From: Gibbula magus
Taxonomy: Eukaryota > Mollusca > Gastropoda > Trochida > Trochidae
Reading direction: 5' to 3'
Length of the DNA: 64,000 bases
NCBI GenBank assembly: GCA_936450465.1
Contig: OW388296.1
Location: forward strand, 47,195,750 to 47,259,749
Below the pieces are notes generated by a model. That model was not told the DNA's origin. It searched no databases and worked only from the letters and a program-made list of their open reading frames with translations. Position numbers and translations under genes: made by a program. Below are positions 1 to 10,897 of this stretch, in pieces (position 1 is the stretch's first letter; each line of letters begins with the position of its first letter).

Positions 1-1870
1 TGCATAGAATTAAACATCATTGGCAAGAACAATTTTTCAATCCATTCCTCAACCATTTCACTGTTAATATTGGACACATACTACTTTCCGACTACCTGAC
101 CGAAATTCTTGAAAACAGTAATCAGATAAATAGAACAAACAAAACATGGAAGCTGAAAAAACAAAAGGAATGAATAAGAGTCCTGAAATAGTTTATCATA
201 AGTCACAATCACAGAAAAAACTTCAACAAGCACTTAACACAATATATGAATGAATACACAATAAGCAAAAACCCCTGAAAAAAGATTACGTGAGTAAAAA
301 ATAACACCACAATCATGACTGAAATAAAATATTGCCTTTTAGCCATTCGTTTCCTCTTGTTTCTTTGTTGACAACAAAAACACAAAAAAGCACATACAAA
401 CATATCCTTTGCAAGAACTTACGCTTATGCTTTTTATAAGGAATTTATTATTTTTTCTTGGAGAAAACCAGAGTGTCAAATGACTACCACGTTCCCAGCC
501 TGTGTATATTATTTTTGGTATTTAGATCCTTTCCGTCCGTTCCAACACCTTCAATATCATTATTCTAAACTTACACTAAAAAACTTCTATCAATAAAACC
601 CAACTCCAAAACAGGCATAACATGACTGTTTATTTGACTTCACCCAGAAAGCCCCTTAGAAAAGCAGTCTTTACAAGGAAAGGAACAGGTTTTAGCACAA
701 CGTTTCCCTAAACACTGTTCATGTTTGTGTTAATATGCCACAGTTTTCCCTTTCTGCCTTTAAACATCCGTTGCCTTTCAAACCGTTCTTTCCAAACTTC
801 AAGCTGTAAATTCACCTTCACAGGGAAACCAAAATAAACATGGACATAGTACGCTCCCCTGCAAACCCACAAGGTTCCGATAACAAGAAGCAAAAACGAA
901 AGCTAAAAAATATAAGTTTCATTCATGAAAAAATAACCTGATGATTGTTTGAAATAAGTTTTAGAGAAAAAAAACCATTCCAATACAGAAACATTAGATC
1001 AGTTATAATATTGTCAGGGTATGCCAGCCCGAATGCAAACTTTTGTTTCAGACTGTTAATTTTGTGAGGTTTTTCTTTAATTTTGCCATTTGAATAAAAA
1101 CAAAAAAACCCTTTGGGCAGACTTCTTTTGAAGCTTATAATTAATCAAAGGTGAATTTATCTGGTTCTTCATAAATTGTATTACAGAAAAGTAAAATGTT
1201 CTCTTAACAGTGAAAGTTTGTAATATATGACAATTTGAAAAGAGGCATGGAACAAGATGAAATATCATAGAGACAAAAGATTTAAAATATGCATCCATGC
1301 TTGTATTCATCTGTTTATGAATATGAAATAATAGTTCAGTCATAATAGCCAGTGGTCCGTCATAATGATATAACCTTGAAAATAAAATCTTCAAAATCCA
1401 GATTGGGTTTCAGGGAGTTCGAAACATTTGACATTTTACGAAATTACAAATGAAGTTGTAATGGCACTGATGTTTCTCAAAAAATAACAATGTCCTTGTG
1501 ATGAAACCACCCTATAAATTTATTGTTATATATGTATGAAGTTGACTTTTACATATCAAAACATCTTTCATCCCGAATAAAAAAAGTAACTAGTTGTTGA
1601 AATTCCATTCTTTTTTTCAACAATTCTAACGATCAAAAAAAGGCTATAATCAAACGATTTTGGAATGCATTTGCTCTTCACTTTTGAGGGGTCTTTAGAG
1701 TTAATGCTGACTGTATTTTGTCACTAGGCAACTTTGTTTGAATTTGCCCTTTTCAGAAATCTGTTATTTTGAAGGTGTATACTACTGCAACAAGTGACTT
1801 TTGTTAAAAGGCTGAATAACATTTTCTTTCTTAAATCGCTAGATAATGATTCAAACATATCTTATGATCA
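1..1870. other. AT-rich unassigned stretch
   Basis: No repeat, RNA gene or convincing coding region is visible. The short open frames here, including a 105-codon frame on the minus strand near 1077-1394, are lysine/phenylalanine/isoleucine-rich as expected from AT-rich DNA by chance. I see no splice-flanked exon. Possibly intronic or intergenic. Confidence 0.5.
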
Positions 1871-2818
1871 ACAAGTGTTTGCCACTAACATGGCAATGTC
1901 CTCCGCCGGTGACATTGAGTTAGTAAGACACATCATTGGAGCTACTTTGGTTCATGATATATCGTGTTAATAAGAGTTCTAAAAGTGGTCAAAGTGTTGT
2001 AGTGACCGTGAAAATAAGGTCAAGGTCACCAAATCGACTGGCGTCTGCGTCATCCTCCAATGTAGACTGACACCAAATTTGAAAACATTTGGTCCAACCG
2101 GTCATAATAAATGGTGATAACAAGAGTTAGAAAAGTGCTCAAAGTGTTGCGGTGACCTTGAAAATAAGGTCAAGGTCACCAAAATAAACTGGTGTCTGTG
2201 TCTTTCCCCAATGTAGGCTGAAAACTAATTTGAAGACTTTGGATGCAATGTTTCATGAGATATCGCGTAAACAAGAGTTCAAAAAGTGGTGAAAGTGTCG
2301 TGGTGACCTTGAAAATAAGGCCAAGGTCACCAAAGGTGACTGGTGTCTGCGTCTTCCCACAATGTAGGCAGAAACCAAATTTGAAGACTTTGGATGTAAC
2401 GCTTCATGAGATATCGCTTAAACAAGAGTTCAAAAAGTGGTCAAAGTGTCGTGGTGACCATGAAAATAAGACCAAGGTCACCAAAATTGACTGGTGTCTG
2501 CGTCTTCCCACAATGTAGGCAGAAACCAAATTTGAAGACTTTGGATGTAACGCTTCATGAGATATCGCGTAAACAAGAGTTCAAAAAGTGGTCAAAGTGT
2601 CGTGGTGACCTTGAAAATAAGACCAAGGTCACCAAAATTGACTGGTGTCTGCGTCTTCCCACAATGTAGGCAGACATGAAATTTGAAGACTTTGGATGCA
2701 ACGCTTCATAAGATATCGCGTAAACAAGAAATGTGACGTACGGACGTACGGACATACGGACGGACGGACGCCGCTGAATACATAGTCCCCCGTTCCGCGT
2801 TGCGGCGGGGGACAATTA
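1871..2818 (+). mobile_element. pearl-like non-autonomous element, core type A (copy 1)
   Basis: The element begins with ACAAGTGTTTGCC and a palindrome-like CCGCCGGTGACA segment. It continues with about five copies of a ~151-bp core (the TATCGC landmark recurs near 2261, 2412, 2563 and 2714), then an ACGG-type microsatellite at about 2743-2771. It ends in a GC-rich hairpin, CCCCCG...CGGGGG, followed by ACAAT. This order (short 5' end, tandem core, tetranucleotide tract, terminal hairpin) matches the pearl-type elements known in bivalves and grouped by some authors with Helitron/Helentron-derived DINE-like elements. No target duplication is visible. Each core carries GGTCAAGGTCACC-like sequence. 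Open frames across the cores are by-products of the repetition. Confidence 0.75.
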
Positions 2819-3437
2819 TACTGACACAATTTTCCTTTCTCATCAGACAACTTTTTTACTTTTGTTGTGAAAAAACTTGGGCGTGCTTAACTTTTTTCTG
2901 TATGTATATACATGTTTTTGTTCTATTTTTCATAATTGTTGTAATCCTTTTGTTGAACATATTTTACGGCTTCAAGAAAAAAAAATCTCTGATTTATTCA
3001 CTTAATCACAAGTTTATTTCAGCAAATCCCGAGAGAGATGAAAATGGAAAACAAATGAAGGGCCATCGGTCATGGCTACAAATCTATTCACAATCAGCCC
3101 TCTATTCCCCAACGTGTGTCAGCCGCCGATGAAACTTTCATAACTTCTCCTTATTATCTCCCACAAGGCTGTAGTATAACACTTATTTCCATAGTTGGAT
3201 GCAGTGACTAAATAAAATGTCAACACCTCGAGCGCTATGATATGTAGACGATGTCAACTGAACTCATTTTAAAATCAATAGACGTATTACTGTCAAATAT
3301 TCAAGCTGATGAAGGCCCAGGGTACATTTAAACTTATCATTGTCAGGTGACTTCTCACCTCAGCTCTTCATGAATACCCATTGAGATTATATTACCATAA
3401 CAGAGGAAATTATATAAATACTTTATTTGGAACAATC
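2819..3437. other. unassigned stretch between two mobile elements
   Basis: AT-rich single-copy-looking DNA with no motif I recognise. A 110-codon plus-strand frame (2800-3132) starts inside the terminal hairpin of the upstream element and is hydrophobic then basic; I do not consider it a gene. Confidence 0.4.
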
Positions 3438-3790
3438 AGGTGAGGCGAATTGGGTTTAACACCACTTTCAAGTGAGTGAGTGGGTGAGTTATTGTTTAAC
3501 GCCACTTCGGCAGTATTGCAGCCACTTTCAAGAATATTTCATTCATATCACGGCTGCTAGTATCATTGCAAGGGAGAAAACCTGCAAAACCATAGTGGCT
3601 ATGCATTGTGATGAAACCTGCGATCATCGGCTGGAACTAGCGAACCATGGGTGGTACTGCACTGAAATTCAGTGTAGCATTGCACCCAAACCTTACTGCA
3701 TGTAGAAAAGTTCTCTACAGCAGACAAAGTTGCCGAGCCCCTGGTGGGATTCAAACACCGAACATTCAAGAGTAATAGAGCCATAACTCT
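3438..3790 (-). mobile_element. tRNA-derived SINE, family S1 (copy 1)
   Basis: Read on the minus strand, the copy runs from a decayed tRNA-like head at the right (GGATTCAAACACC complement side, box B region) through the body. Body landmarks on the plus strand are GGGAGAAAACC, CGGCTGGAACTAGCGAACC and CAGACAAAGTTGCC. The 3' tail of TGAGG repeats lies at the left. A ~49-bp insert with its own target duplication interrupts the 3' end (separate entry). Box A is no longer recognisable. Confidence 0.8.
3473..3521 (-). mobile_element. tiny retroposed insert E1 (about 49 nt)
   Basis: A 49-nt insert splits SINE S1 copy 1. It is flanked by the perfect 11-bp direct repeat CCACTTTCAAG (3462-3472 and 3522-3532), whose single-copy form is the normal SINE sequence. 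The insert consists of a GTGAG-type tail, GAGTTATTGTTTAACGCC and a hairpin-forming CTTCGG segment. It is shorter at the end opposite the tail than the two related inserts near 48.4 kb and 57.0 kb, as expected of 5' truncation during LINE-type retroposition. Confidence 0.75.
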
Positions 3791-3839
3791 GCAGCTTATA
3801 AAATTAAGACTTTAATAATTAGATTACGTAAATGTGAAA

Positions 3840-4850
3840 ATTGGGAGTAGTTGTAGAGTGTTAACAAGTCTACAATTTATAATCCACTTTGGCCATGGTG
3901 TCTGTTCACAAGATTTCAACCTTCTAAGGCTTCTTGAAAAGAACACGAAAATAGGTTTCAAGGTTTCGGCTCGCAGTAAAAACCTTAGAGTAACCAAATC
4001 TACAATTAATCATCCCAATTTGCCAAAGTGTCTACATAATTTCAGTTTTCTAGGTTGTCATTCTTGAGAAAGAAACAAAATTGGTTATAGCATATCGCCC
4101 CTATGCATGGTCCTTTTTAGGGGCAACAGAGTCACCAAATCTTCAATTTGTAACCCCCATTGGCTAGGAAGTCTGTAGATAAGATTTCAGTTTTTTTAGG
4201 AATTTATATTTTATTATGGAGAAGATGAAAATGGCTCCTTTGGCCCATATTTGGGGCTATAGATTTAACGTCACCAAATCTACATGTTTCACAACAAATT
4301 GGCCAAAGGAAAGTATACTTGTAAATAGTAAATAAATCTGAGTGATTTCTTCATAATTTATTCACATATCTTGTTTCGGTTAAGTAATATCCTTATATGA
4401 TAAAAAGATTCAATCTCAACAGTTTAAAAACAAAATATCGGACATAACAGGGTTATAAATCTAAATTTTACTTTTGCATTTCGGCATCAAGGAGACAAAC
4501 TGAAACCACACCTCAAATTACTTGACACTAGGTTTGGTTCTGGAGAAAGAGTTATAGGGTGTGTTCCTTATTAGGGGGAACAGAGTCACTAAATCTACAA
4601 TTTATAATCCCCACTGGCTTTGGAATCTGTACACAATTTTTCAGCTTCCTGTGAATATATTTATTCTGGAGAAGAAGATGACAATAGAACTTTAGGTCAT
4701 GGCTTCTATGGCACATATTTGAGACTATAGATTTATAGTCACCAAATCGACAGGTTATAAAACCAATTGGCCAAAGCGCCTGTACACGATTTCAGCTTTC
4801 CTGAGCCGATTCTGGAGAGTAAGAGGATTAAGGATTGTTTTACATGTTTT
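3840..4850. repeat. degenerate tandem module, ~130-150 bp unit
   Basis: The phrase GTCACCAAATCTACAATTTA, followed by CCCANTTGGCCAAAG and then CTGTACACAAGATTTCAGC-like text, recurs at about 3868, 3999, 4138, 4275, 4590 and 4740 with considerable divergence. It resembles a pearl-type core array that has lost its ends. Related single units appear near 8590-8890. Confidence 0.6.
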
Positions 4851-7800
4851 GTGCATCTATCGAAGTATATAAGAGCAACAAATTGTATACAAAATTTTTT
4901 GCTGTTATACTTCGATAGTATTTACACAAATCTAATATATTTGTAATTTATCACGAGAAACAGCAGCTTGTTACACGCAATGATACATGACTGAATCAAA
5001 ATTGAGGAATCCTTCATTTAAAACGACAGAAGATTTAATTTTGTTTTTCCCAGCATTCACATGCATACAATCAGAGTTCACTTATTCTACATTCCGCATT
5101 TTTAGATTAACCCTCATTAGCATATCACGCGACGTTCAAACATGGCTATTATTAGTTTAAGCGCTGTGAGTGAACAAGGTTGAGGACTTGTATCTATCAA
5201 AATGAAGTGTTTTGGTGATGTTAAAGGTCTCATTCAGGAAAAAAATGTATATTCCAGTTATCAGTGTAGGTGTGAAGACGAAATGACATATGTATTTCAT
5301 ATTTTGCATCAAAACATTACGCTCAATTGTAAGAACCGGGTGACCAGACCGTTTGTTCAAATGGATTGTGACGTCACAAGGCACGAATGCACGAGGTATG
5401 GTTGCACATTTTATCTGCATTCATCGAGAAATGGCAGCAGGTTTTTGAGAGCTCTCGTCCATTCAGATTCGAGGAAATTAGTGTAAAAAAATCAGTTTGT
5501 AATTATCCAGAAGTAATATTCTTATCTCAACAGTTTAAAACCAGTCAAAATATCAGACATAATAGGCTCATAAATCTCAAAATTACTTTCGCATTTTCGG
5601 ATAAAGGAGACATAAAATTGACCCTCACCTCGACTCCAAATTACTTGACAAAAAGAACAATTATCCACCTGTATCACAGCCTCTATCCAAAATGGATTAC
5701 CTTTCTAACATCGTTAACAAATATAAAGATTATCCACCTGTATTAGATCGGTCTTTAATCCGAGTCTAGTTCCCCGGGCAGATCCAATAGGTCAATGGCG
5801 GACAATCTCAACAAAGCATCACGATTATCCGCAATGGTTTCACCAGAAACCCAAGCCATTACAAATATGTACACTAACTTTGAGTCCAGAGTCAAGAAGC
5901 CCTGTTTAGAAATGGCTTCTCCCAGACATACCATGGTCAATGCTTGACGGAAATCACTTACGAAATTTTGTTATTCGATTTTCATGGTCTTTGTTCTTTT
6001 AGTCAATTTTCTTGATCGAAGGCACATCTGAGGAACGCCAGATTGCGGAACAAACTTATCAGACATGAAATCCTTTCTTCCATGATCCCTGATCATTATT
6101 TATAGTGCCCTTGTCTACGAAACTTGCACTGACCTTTCAAAAGCGATTGTGCAAATAGTTCCACATTCTTTATAAATGGTGAAATCAAGACAAGATCAAA
6201 ATAAATAGCTCTTAATAAAGGGAAGAGGATAAATGCAAACAGACTTGTTTCATTCTTGAATCAGAGACTATTAGTTAATATCAATTTTTTTAAGGCCATG
6301 CGGCTTTGAATTTATTTCATTTGAATCAGGTCTTTGAAACGAGCCATGGTTAATTCTTTTATTGGTTGGTCTGTGGGAGAATTAACGTACTGGCTTCAAA
6401 GAAATGGAATCAATAACATCTCATTCAGAAGTAGTCAAAAGGCATTTGTATTCAAAACCTTGACCTTTTAGAGGCATTTTAGGATCACAACAGTGGTAAA
6501 AACAGGATTATTTGAGAGAAGAGAGAGGGAATATTTGTGTTCAGCATTTTTTAGTCATATTTGACTAGCAAAGACCTATAGTGTGTTGTTTTGGTGTACA
6601 TATATGCATGCCATTATCAAGGTTTTTTGGACATTGTTGAGATGAAGAGAAAATTATATGGCTTTCAGTTACCATTCCAAAACTTTGACTCATTCCAGTA
6701 AATAAGTTGAAAATCCGGACCCCCCCCTTTCAGAAAATATTTGCATGGGCTTTTCCATTGGTGGACCTCCCCTTTTCAAAATTCCTGGATCCTTCACTTT
6801 TGTCAATACATCAGCAGATCCATGAAATTCAGAGGAATTGACAATCTTGCAGATTAGGTGTTAATTTGGTTAATTCTTTCCTCAAAATTCTTCCTGAGAT
6901 ACAAAACCCTGCATCAATTGGCCTAAAATACAAATTATGGTGACAAGATTATACTTGCAATTAAAACATGAGAGCAGTGAATTATCAAAAACAAAGAAAC
7001 ATTCTATTCAGTTCCAGCAGCAGCTTTATTACATCAATTACACCAATTGAAACTAAATTAGATTATGATCTTAAATTATTCAAACTTAAAAATATGCAAT
7101 TTTCTTCAGCAATATCATTCAGAAGGTGCTAATGTCTTGAAATTGAGACGCATTAAATTAAGTGCTGACGAAAAAAATTAAGACACGCTGACTCTGATTG
7201 CAGTTGCCCTTTCAACAGGAAACAGAAGAGTAAAACAAGGGAGGTAATCAAGCTTACTCAACTTTCACACATTGCAAGCTCATGACATTCACTTCATGCT
7301 AATTACCCAACCACAGATTTTAAAATGAGATTTTTCCACCTCAGTTGAAAAATTTCAACAGAGAAGACCAAAACAATAAAACTTGTGATGAAACAAAAAA
7401 AATATTTTTGACGGATTGTTATTTATTGCCATCGATATTGTCCTGTTCATTAGAGCTTGGAAGGACTCTATCGCCGGGATCGATTTGGTCCTTGGAGTAG
7501 TTTTATGTTCTCATATCTGTTTCAAATTGTGGATTGATTAAGGTCAATCATATTTTGGACAATGACGATTGTACCTCATAAAGTTGGGAAAAATCGTTCG
7601 CTATTTGTGCCACTCAAAGACAATGAAGTGTCACCATAAACGCATCTGAAAACGTCATAAAGTGAGATCAAAGTGATCAAATAGAATTTTTTAGGGAAAA
7701 AGCATGATAGCCAACAATTTTCAATTATTTCAGGCTCGGGTGAATTTTATTGCAGCAATGAAGGTACCTCACTTACTCCAGCTTCTCTTATAACTGGGAG

Positions 7801-7964
7801 AATATGGAGCTAGACACACGCAACTGATGATATTCTAAACAATCAACCATTTGCAACAAAGAGATGCAAAACTAAAAGGTTATCAGGGAAATTAAAGAAA
7901 TGTAATGACAAAGAGTTTTTTTCCATTATTTCATGAACAAAGGGAGCCATGACACTATAATTCC
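4851..7964. other. unassigned AT-rich stretch with one exon-like island
   Basis: No mobile element is recognised. A slightly GC-richer island at about 5755-5962 is open on both strands and is listed separately. A C homopolymer lies at about 6720. The rest shows nothing I can support. Confidence 0.4.
5755..5940 (-). CDS. possible terminal coding exon, function unknown
   Basis: A minus-strand frame of 61 codons ends at a TAA at 5755-5757. It stays open for about 13 codons upstream of its first ATG, to a stop near 5979. The peptide is not low-complexity: it has mixed hydrophobic and charged helices and an acidic C-terminus (DLPGELDSD). The DNA is GC-richer than its surroundings and holds no recognised repeat. 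Weak acceptor-like AG sites lie upstream. The plus strand is also open here (about 62 codons ending near 5947), so neither strand nor coding status can be settled from sequence alone. I do not recognise a family. Confidence 0.17.
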   Translation of the reverse strand: MTMVCLGEAISKQGFLTLDSKLVYIFVMAWVSGETIADNRDALLRLSAIDLLDLPGELDSD

Positions 7965-8448
7965 TAGGGGTGTAACAATACATCGAACTATCGATGCATC
8001 GCAATAGTTGGCTCGGCAATAGTACTATATCGATAGTATATACAAAAACACTATCACTATCGCAATAGTAAGGTTAACTATCGATACTATCGAAACTATT
8101 AAATTTCCCTTAATTATGAATGATATACATAAGCCTCACTGCATTTAATTCAAGATGTTTCATTTAAGAATATCAAAAGGGAAGACCTAGAGATAGGAAA
8201 TAGTAAAATGACAAAAAGTCTTTTCATTTATGATTTCTTTACTGATTTTGGTTCCACATTCCTTACATCAACATTTCTACTAAAACCTATAAGAAATCTA
8301 GCTGATTATTGCGTATTTGTAAAAAAAAAAAAAACTATCGCAATAGTTATTGCAATAGGAAGCTACAATAGTCTATCATTATCGCAATAGTAAGTGGCAA
8401 TAGACTATCGCTATCGCAATAGTCTCTTAAGGTCAATAGTCACCCCTA
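7965..8448. mobile_element. hAT-like MITE with iterated CTATCG/CAATAG motifs
   Basis: The terminal inverted repeats are TAGGGGTG at the left and CACCCCTA at the right. They are flanked by the 8-bp direct repeat ATAATTCC (7957-7964) and ATATTTCC (8449-8456), which has one mismatch. TAGGGGTG-type termini with 8-bp duplications are typical of hAT elements. Both ends are packed with short alternating ATCGATAGT / CTATCGCAATAG motifs, which may be subterminal transposase-binding repeats. There is no coding capacity. Confidence 0.8.
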
Positions 8449-8589
8449 ATATTTCCAAAACAATATTTTGTGTCAATGAAAAGAAATTGCTCTAAATATC
8501 AACACTGCTTTGGTTTGGAAGATCTTGAATAAAAAGTAGGGCCATTGGCTCTGTAGTTCATCAGGCTATGAATAATCTCGTCTGTGGAT

Positions 8590-8890
8590 TAATAAATCTG
8601 CGATTTATAATTTCCATTGGCCAATGTTGTCTGTTCACAACATTTGAGCTTTTTAACTGTTTTAGTTCTAGATTCTAGAAGATTCAAACGATAATATGTA
8701 TCAATGGTAATGCCTCTCTGGCCTTTATTGTTGGTCACAGACTTACCAACTTTACTACTTATAATACCCATCTATCAAGGGGTACACAAGATTCCAGTAT
8801 TTCATTGCATTTACTGTTTTAGAAGACACATACTGGTTTTTAGGCTTTGGCCTTTGTAAACCATATTTGGGGTCACAGAGTTTACAATTT
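8590..8890. repeat. isolated units of the 3.8-4.9 kb degenerate module
   Basis: The phrases AATCTGCGATTTATAATTTC, CCATTGGCCAATG and CTGTTCACAACATTTGAGC match the module described at 3840-4850. One unit is clear at about 8600-8660, with weaker echoes to 8890. Confidence 0.45.
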
Positions 8891-8992
8891 TATTGAATCC
8901 AAAGACAACTTTCCCTTTGAGCAGAAAAACCAGGACAAATCTTCATTAATCTAACTAGACACAGAAACATAAGCAGTTGTATAAGTGTAAAA

Positions 8993-9346
8993 AGGGGCAG
9001 TAGCACGTTTTTTTGCTCAAATAAGTTGATGAAATATATTTGAAAAATAATTTCACCAATAGTAAAACATCCTTCTGTCTTCGGAAAATAAAGTTTAAAA
9101 TGAGTGTACATGTTTCGGTAAAGCCATGGGAATCGTTTTTGTAATACAAAATAATAAATTGTGTTCACAATAAAATGGCTGCCATGCAATTTTTTCTTTA
9201 TACACAACATAGTTTTTACCACTACAGATAATTGTTTTGTGTAATAAGATGTTTTACCCTCTAAACTTAATTTAAATGACACAAACTATCATTATAAATG
9301 GGAAATTTGAAAAAATAAATTTTGCAAAAAACGAGCTACTGCCCCT
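8993..9346 (+). mobile_element. TTAA-flanked MITE, family M (copy 1)
   Basis: The inverted termini are AGGGGCAGTAGCACG and its complement (here slightly mutated to CGAGCTACTGCCCCT). The right flank is TTAA; the left TTAA has decayed to A-rich sequence. The interior contains the family landmarks AAATAAGTTGATGAAAT, a CATGG segment and TGTGTTCACAATAAAATGG. TTAA targets suggest mobilisation by a piggyBac-type transposase, which is not present here. Confidence 0.8.
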
Positions 9347-9796
9347 TTAAACCTCTTTATATATCTGATTACTAGAAATCAAAACCTGTTAACTGAGAAA
9401 TTACTTCAGGCTACAGACTGGCCATACTCTGGTTAAATTGTTGGACCGGAAGGCAGGGTTAATGAAGATTTTACAAACATAATTGACATACTATCAAGAA
9501 TATTTATTTTCACATCAAGAGACTTTGAAATAGTTGACAATATCAGATAAATTGTTAGAGGTTTTAAGATGAATTGAGGGAGACATCTGTTTTTACAAGT
9601 AAAAAAAAGTTTTGTATAACGGCATTGAGAAGATATATACTTTCAAAATTCAACTTCAATAAGGTAATAATTGGGTTACTGCATTTAATTACAATGGAGT
9701 TTTAATACAATTTAACTGAATGGAGACAAAGTAGCCGACGGCAGGTTTGAAATGGAACACCAACCATAGAACACTATATCTAGAACTTAATATTAA

Positions 9797-10151
9797 AGGG
9801 GCAGTAGCACGTTTTTTCGCTCAAATAAGTTGATGAAATGTATTTGAAAAATAATGTCACCAAAAGTAAAACACCCTTCTCTCATCGTAAAAATCAAGTT
9901 AAAAATGAGTTTACATGGTTCAGTAAAGCCGTGGTGATCGTTTTTGTAAATCGAAATAATAAATTGTGTTCACAATACAATGGCCGCCATGCAATTTTTG
10001 CTTTATACGCAACATCATTATTACCGCTACGGATAATTGGTTTGGGTAACAAGATGTTTTACCCTCTAAAGTTCATTTAAATGACACAAACTATCAATTT
10101 AAATGGGAAATTTGAAAAAATAAAATTTGCAAAAAACGTGCTACTGCCCCT
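9797..10151 (+). mobile_element. TTAA-flanked MITE, family M (copy 2)
   Basis: A complete copy with TTAA at 9793-9796 and 10152-10155 and matching AGGGGCAGTAGCACG termini. It lies about 450 bp from copy 1 in the same orientation. An 80-codon open frame across it is incidental: it does not correspond to any conserved frame in the other copies. Confidence 0.88.
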
Positions 10152-10155
10152 TTAA

Positions 10156-10897
10156 TGGAGAACCAGACAAACATAAAAGAAATGTTACGCTATAATTCTT
10201 TTTTTTCAACAAGAAAGGGTATAGTTCAAAGCTAATATATGATGTCGATATTTCATTTATTTCCTTATTACAAAATATACAGAACTAATATAGTGTATAT
10301 TACATTTTATGTCAGCTTTCAATCACCTTGGTCTTTTTGATCTCCTATTTCAAAAGAAGTACAATTCTATATTAAACAATTACGGAACTTTTTATAACAT
10401 AGTACGGGCATCTAAAACATGTTACAGAACTTTCCAACAAACAGATGTTTGATCTTTTGCCCCTCGAGAAAGCATATAATGATTCAATTATTTATTTTAT
10501 TTGTTCTAATATGATTTTATCCCTTTGTGACCCCATGCCCCTTTGTGACTGTTCCCCTTTATAACCTCTATTATTCTACCATTGTTTCCAAATTATTCAT
10601 CAACAACGCATTAATTGTGCCCTGTGATCTGCTACCTTATTCATTCACATGTTTAATCATAGACTCTTACAAGTTTATATACCTGCTTCCTGAACATACA
10701 CAGTTAAGTGCAGTAACTAATCCTTGTGGGGCTTGAGTTTAAAACTATTTATTGTCCTTGGACCATGGATATTGTACAACTTTTCCAAACTTGAGGATTA
10801 CCTATGAGGTCAATAAAAGACACCATCCTTGAATATATAATTGGGGCATAAAGTTAGGGAGGCGTTAATTACGTTGATTAAGGTAAGCTATTTAAAC
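10156..10897. other. unassigned stretch
   Basis: AT-rich DNA with no repeat or exon that I can support. Confidence 0.4.

Noticed and set aside
1077..1394. 105-codon minus-strand frame
   Set aside because: Phe/Lys/Ile-rich, ends in Lys/Phe runs, no splice or promoter context; consistent with chance.
2243..2850. Overlapping repeated frames on both strands (also at 15556-16339)
   Set aside because: They follow the ~151-bp cores and terminal hairpin of pearl-like elements; the frames are not conserved between the two copies.
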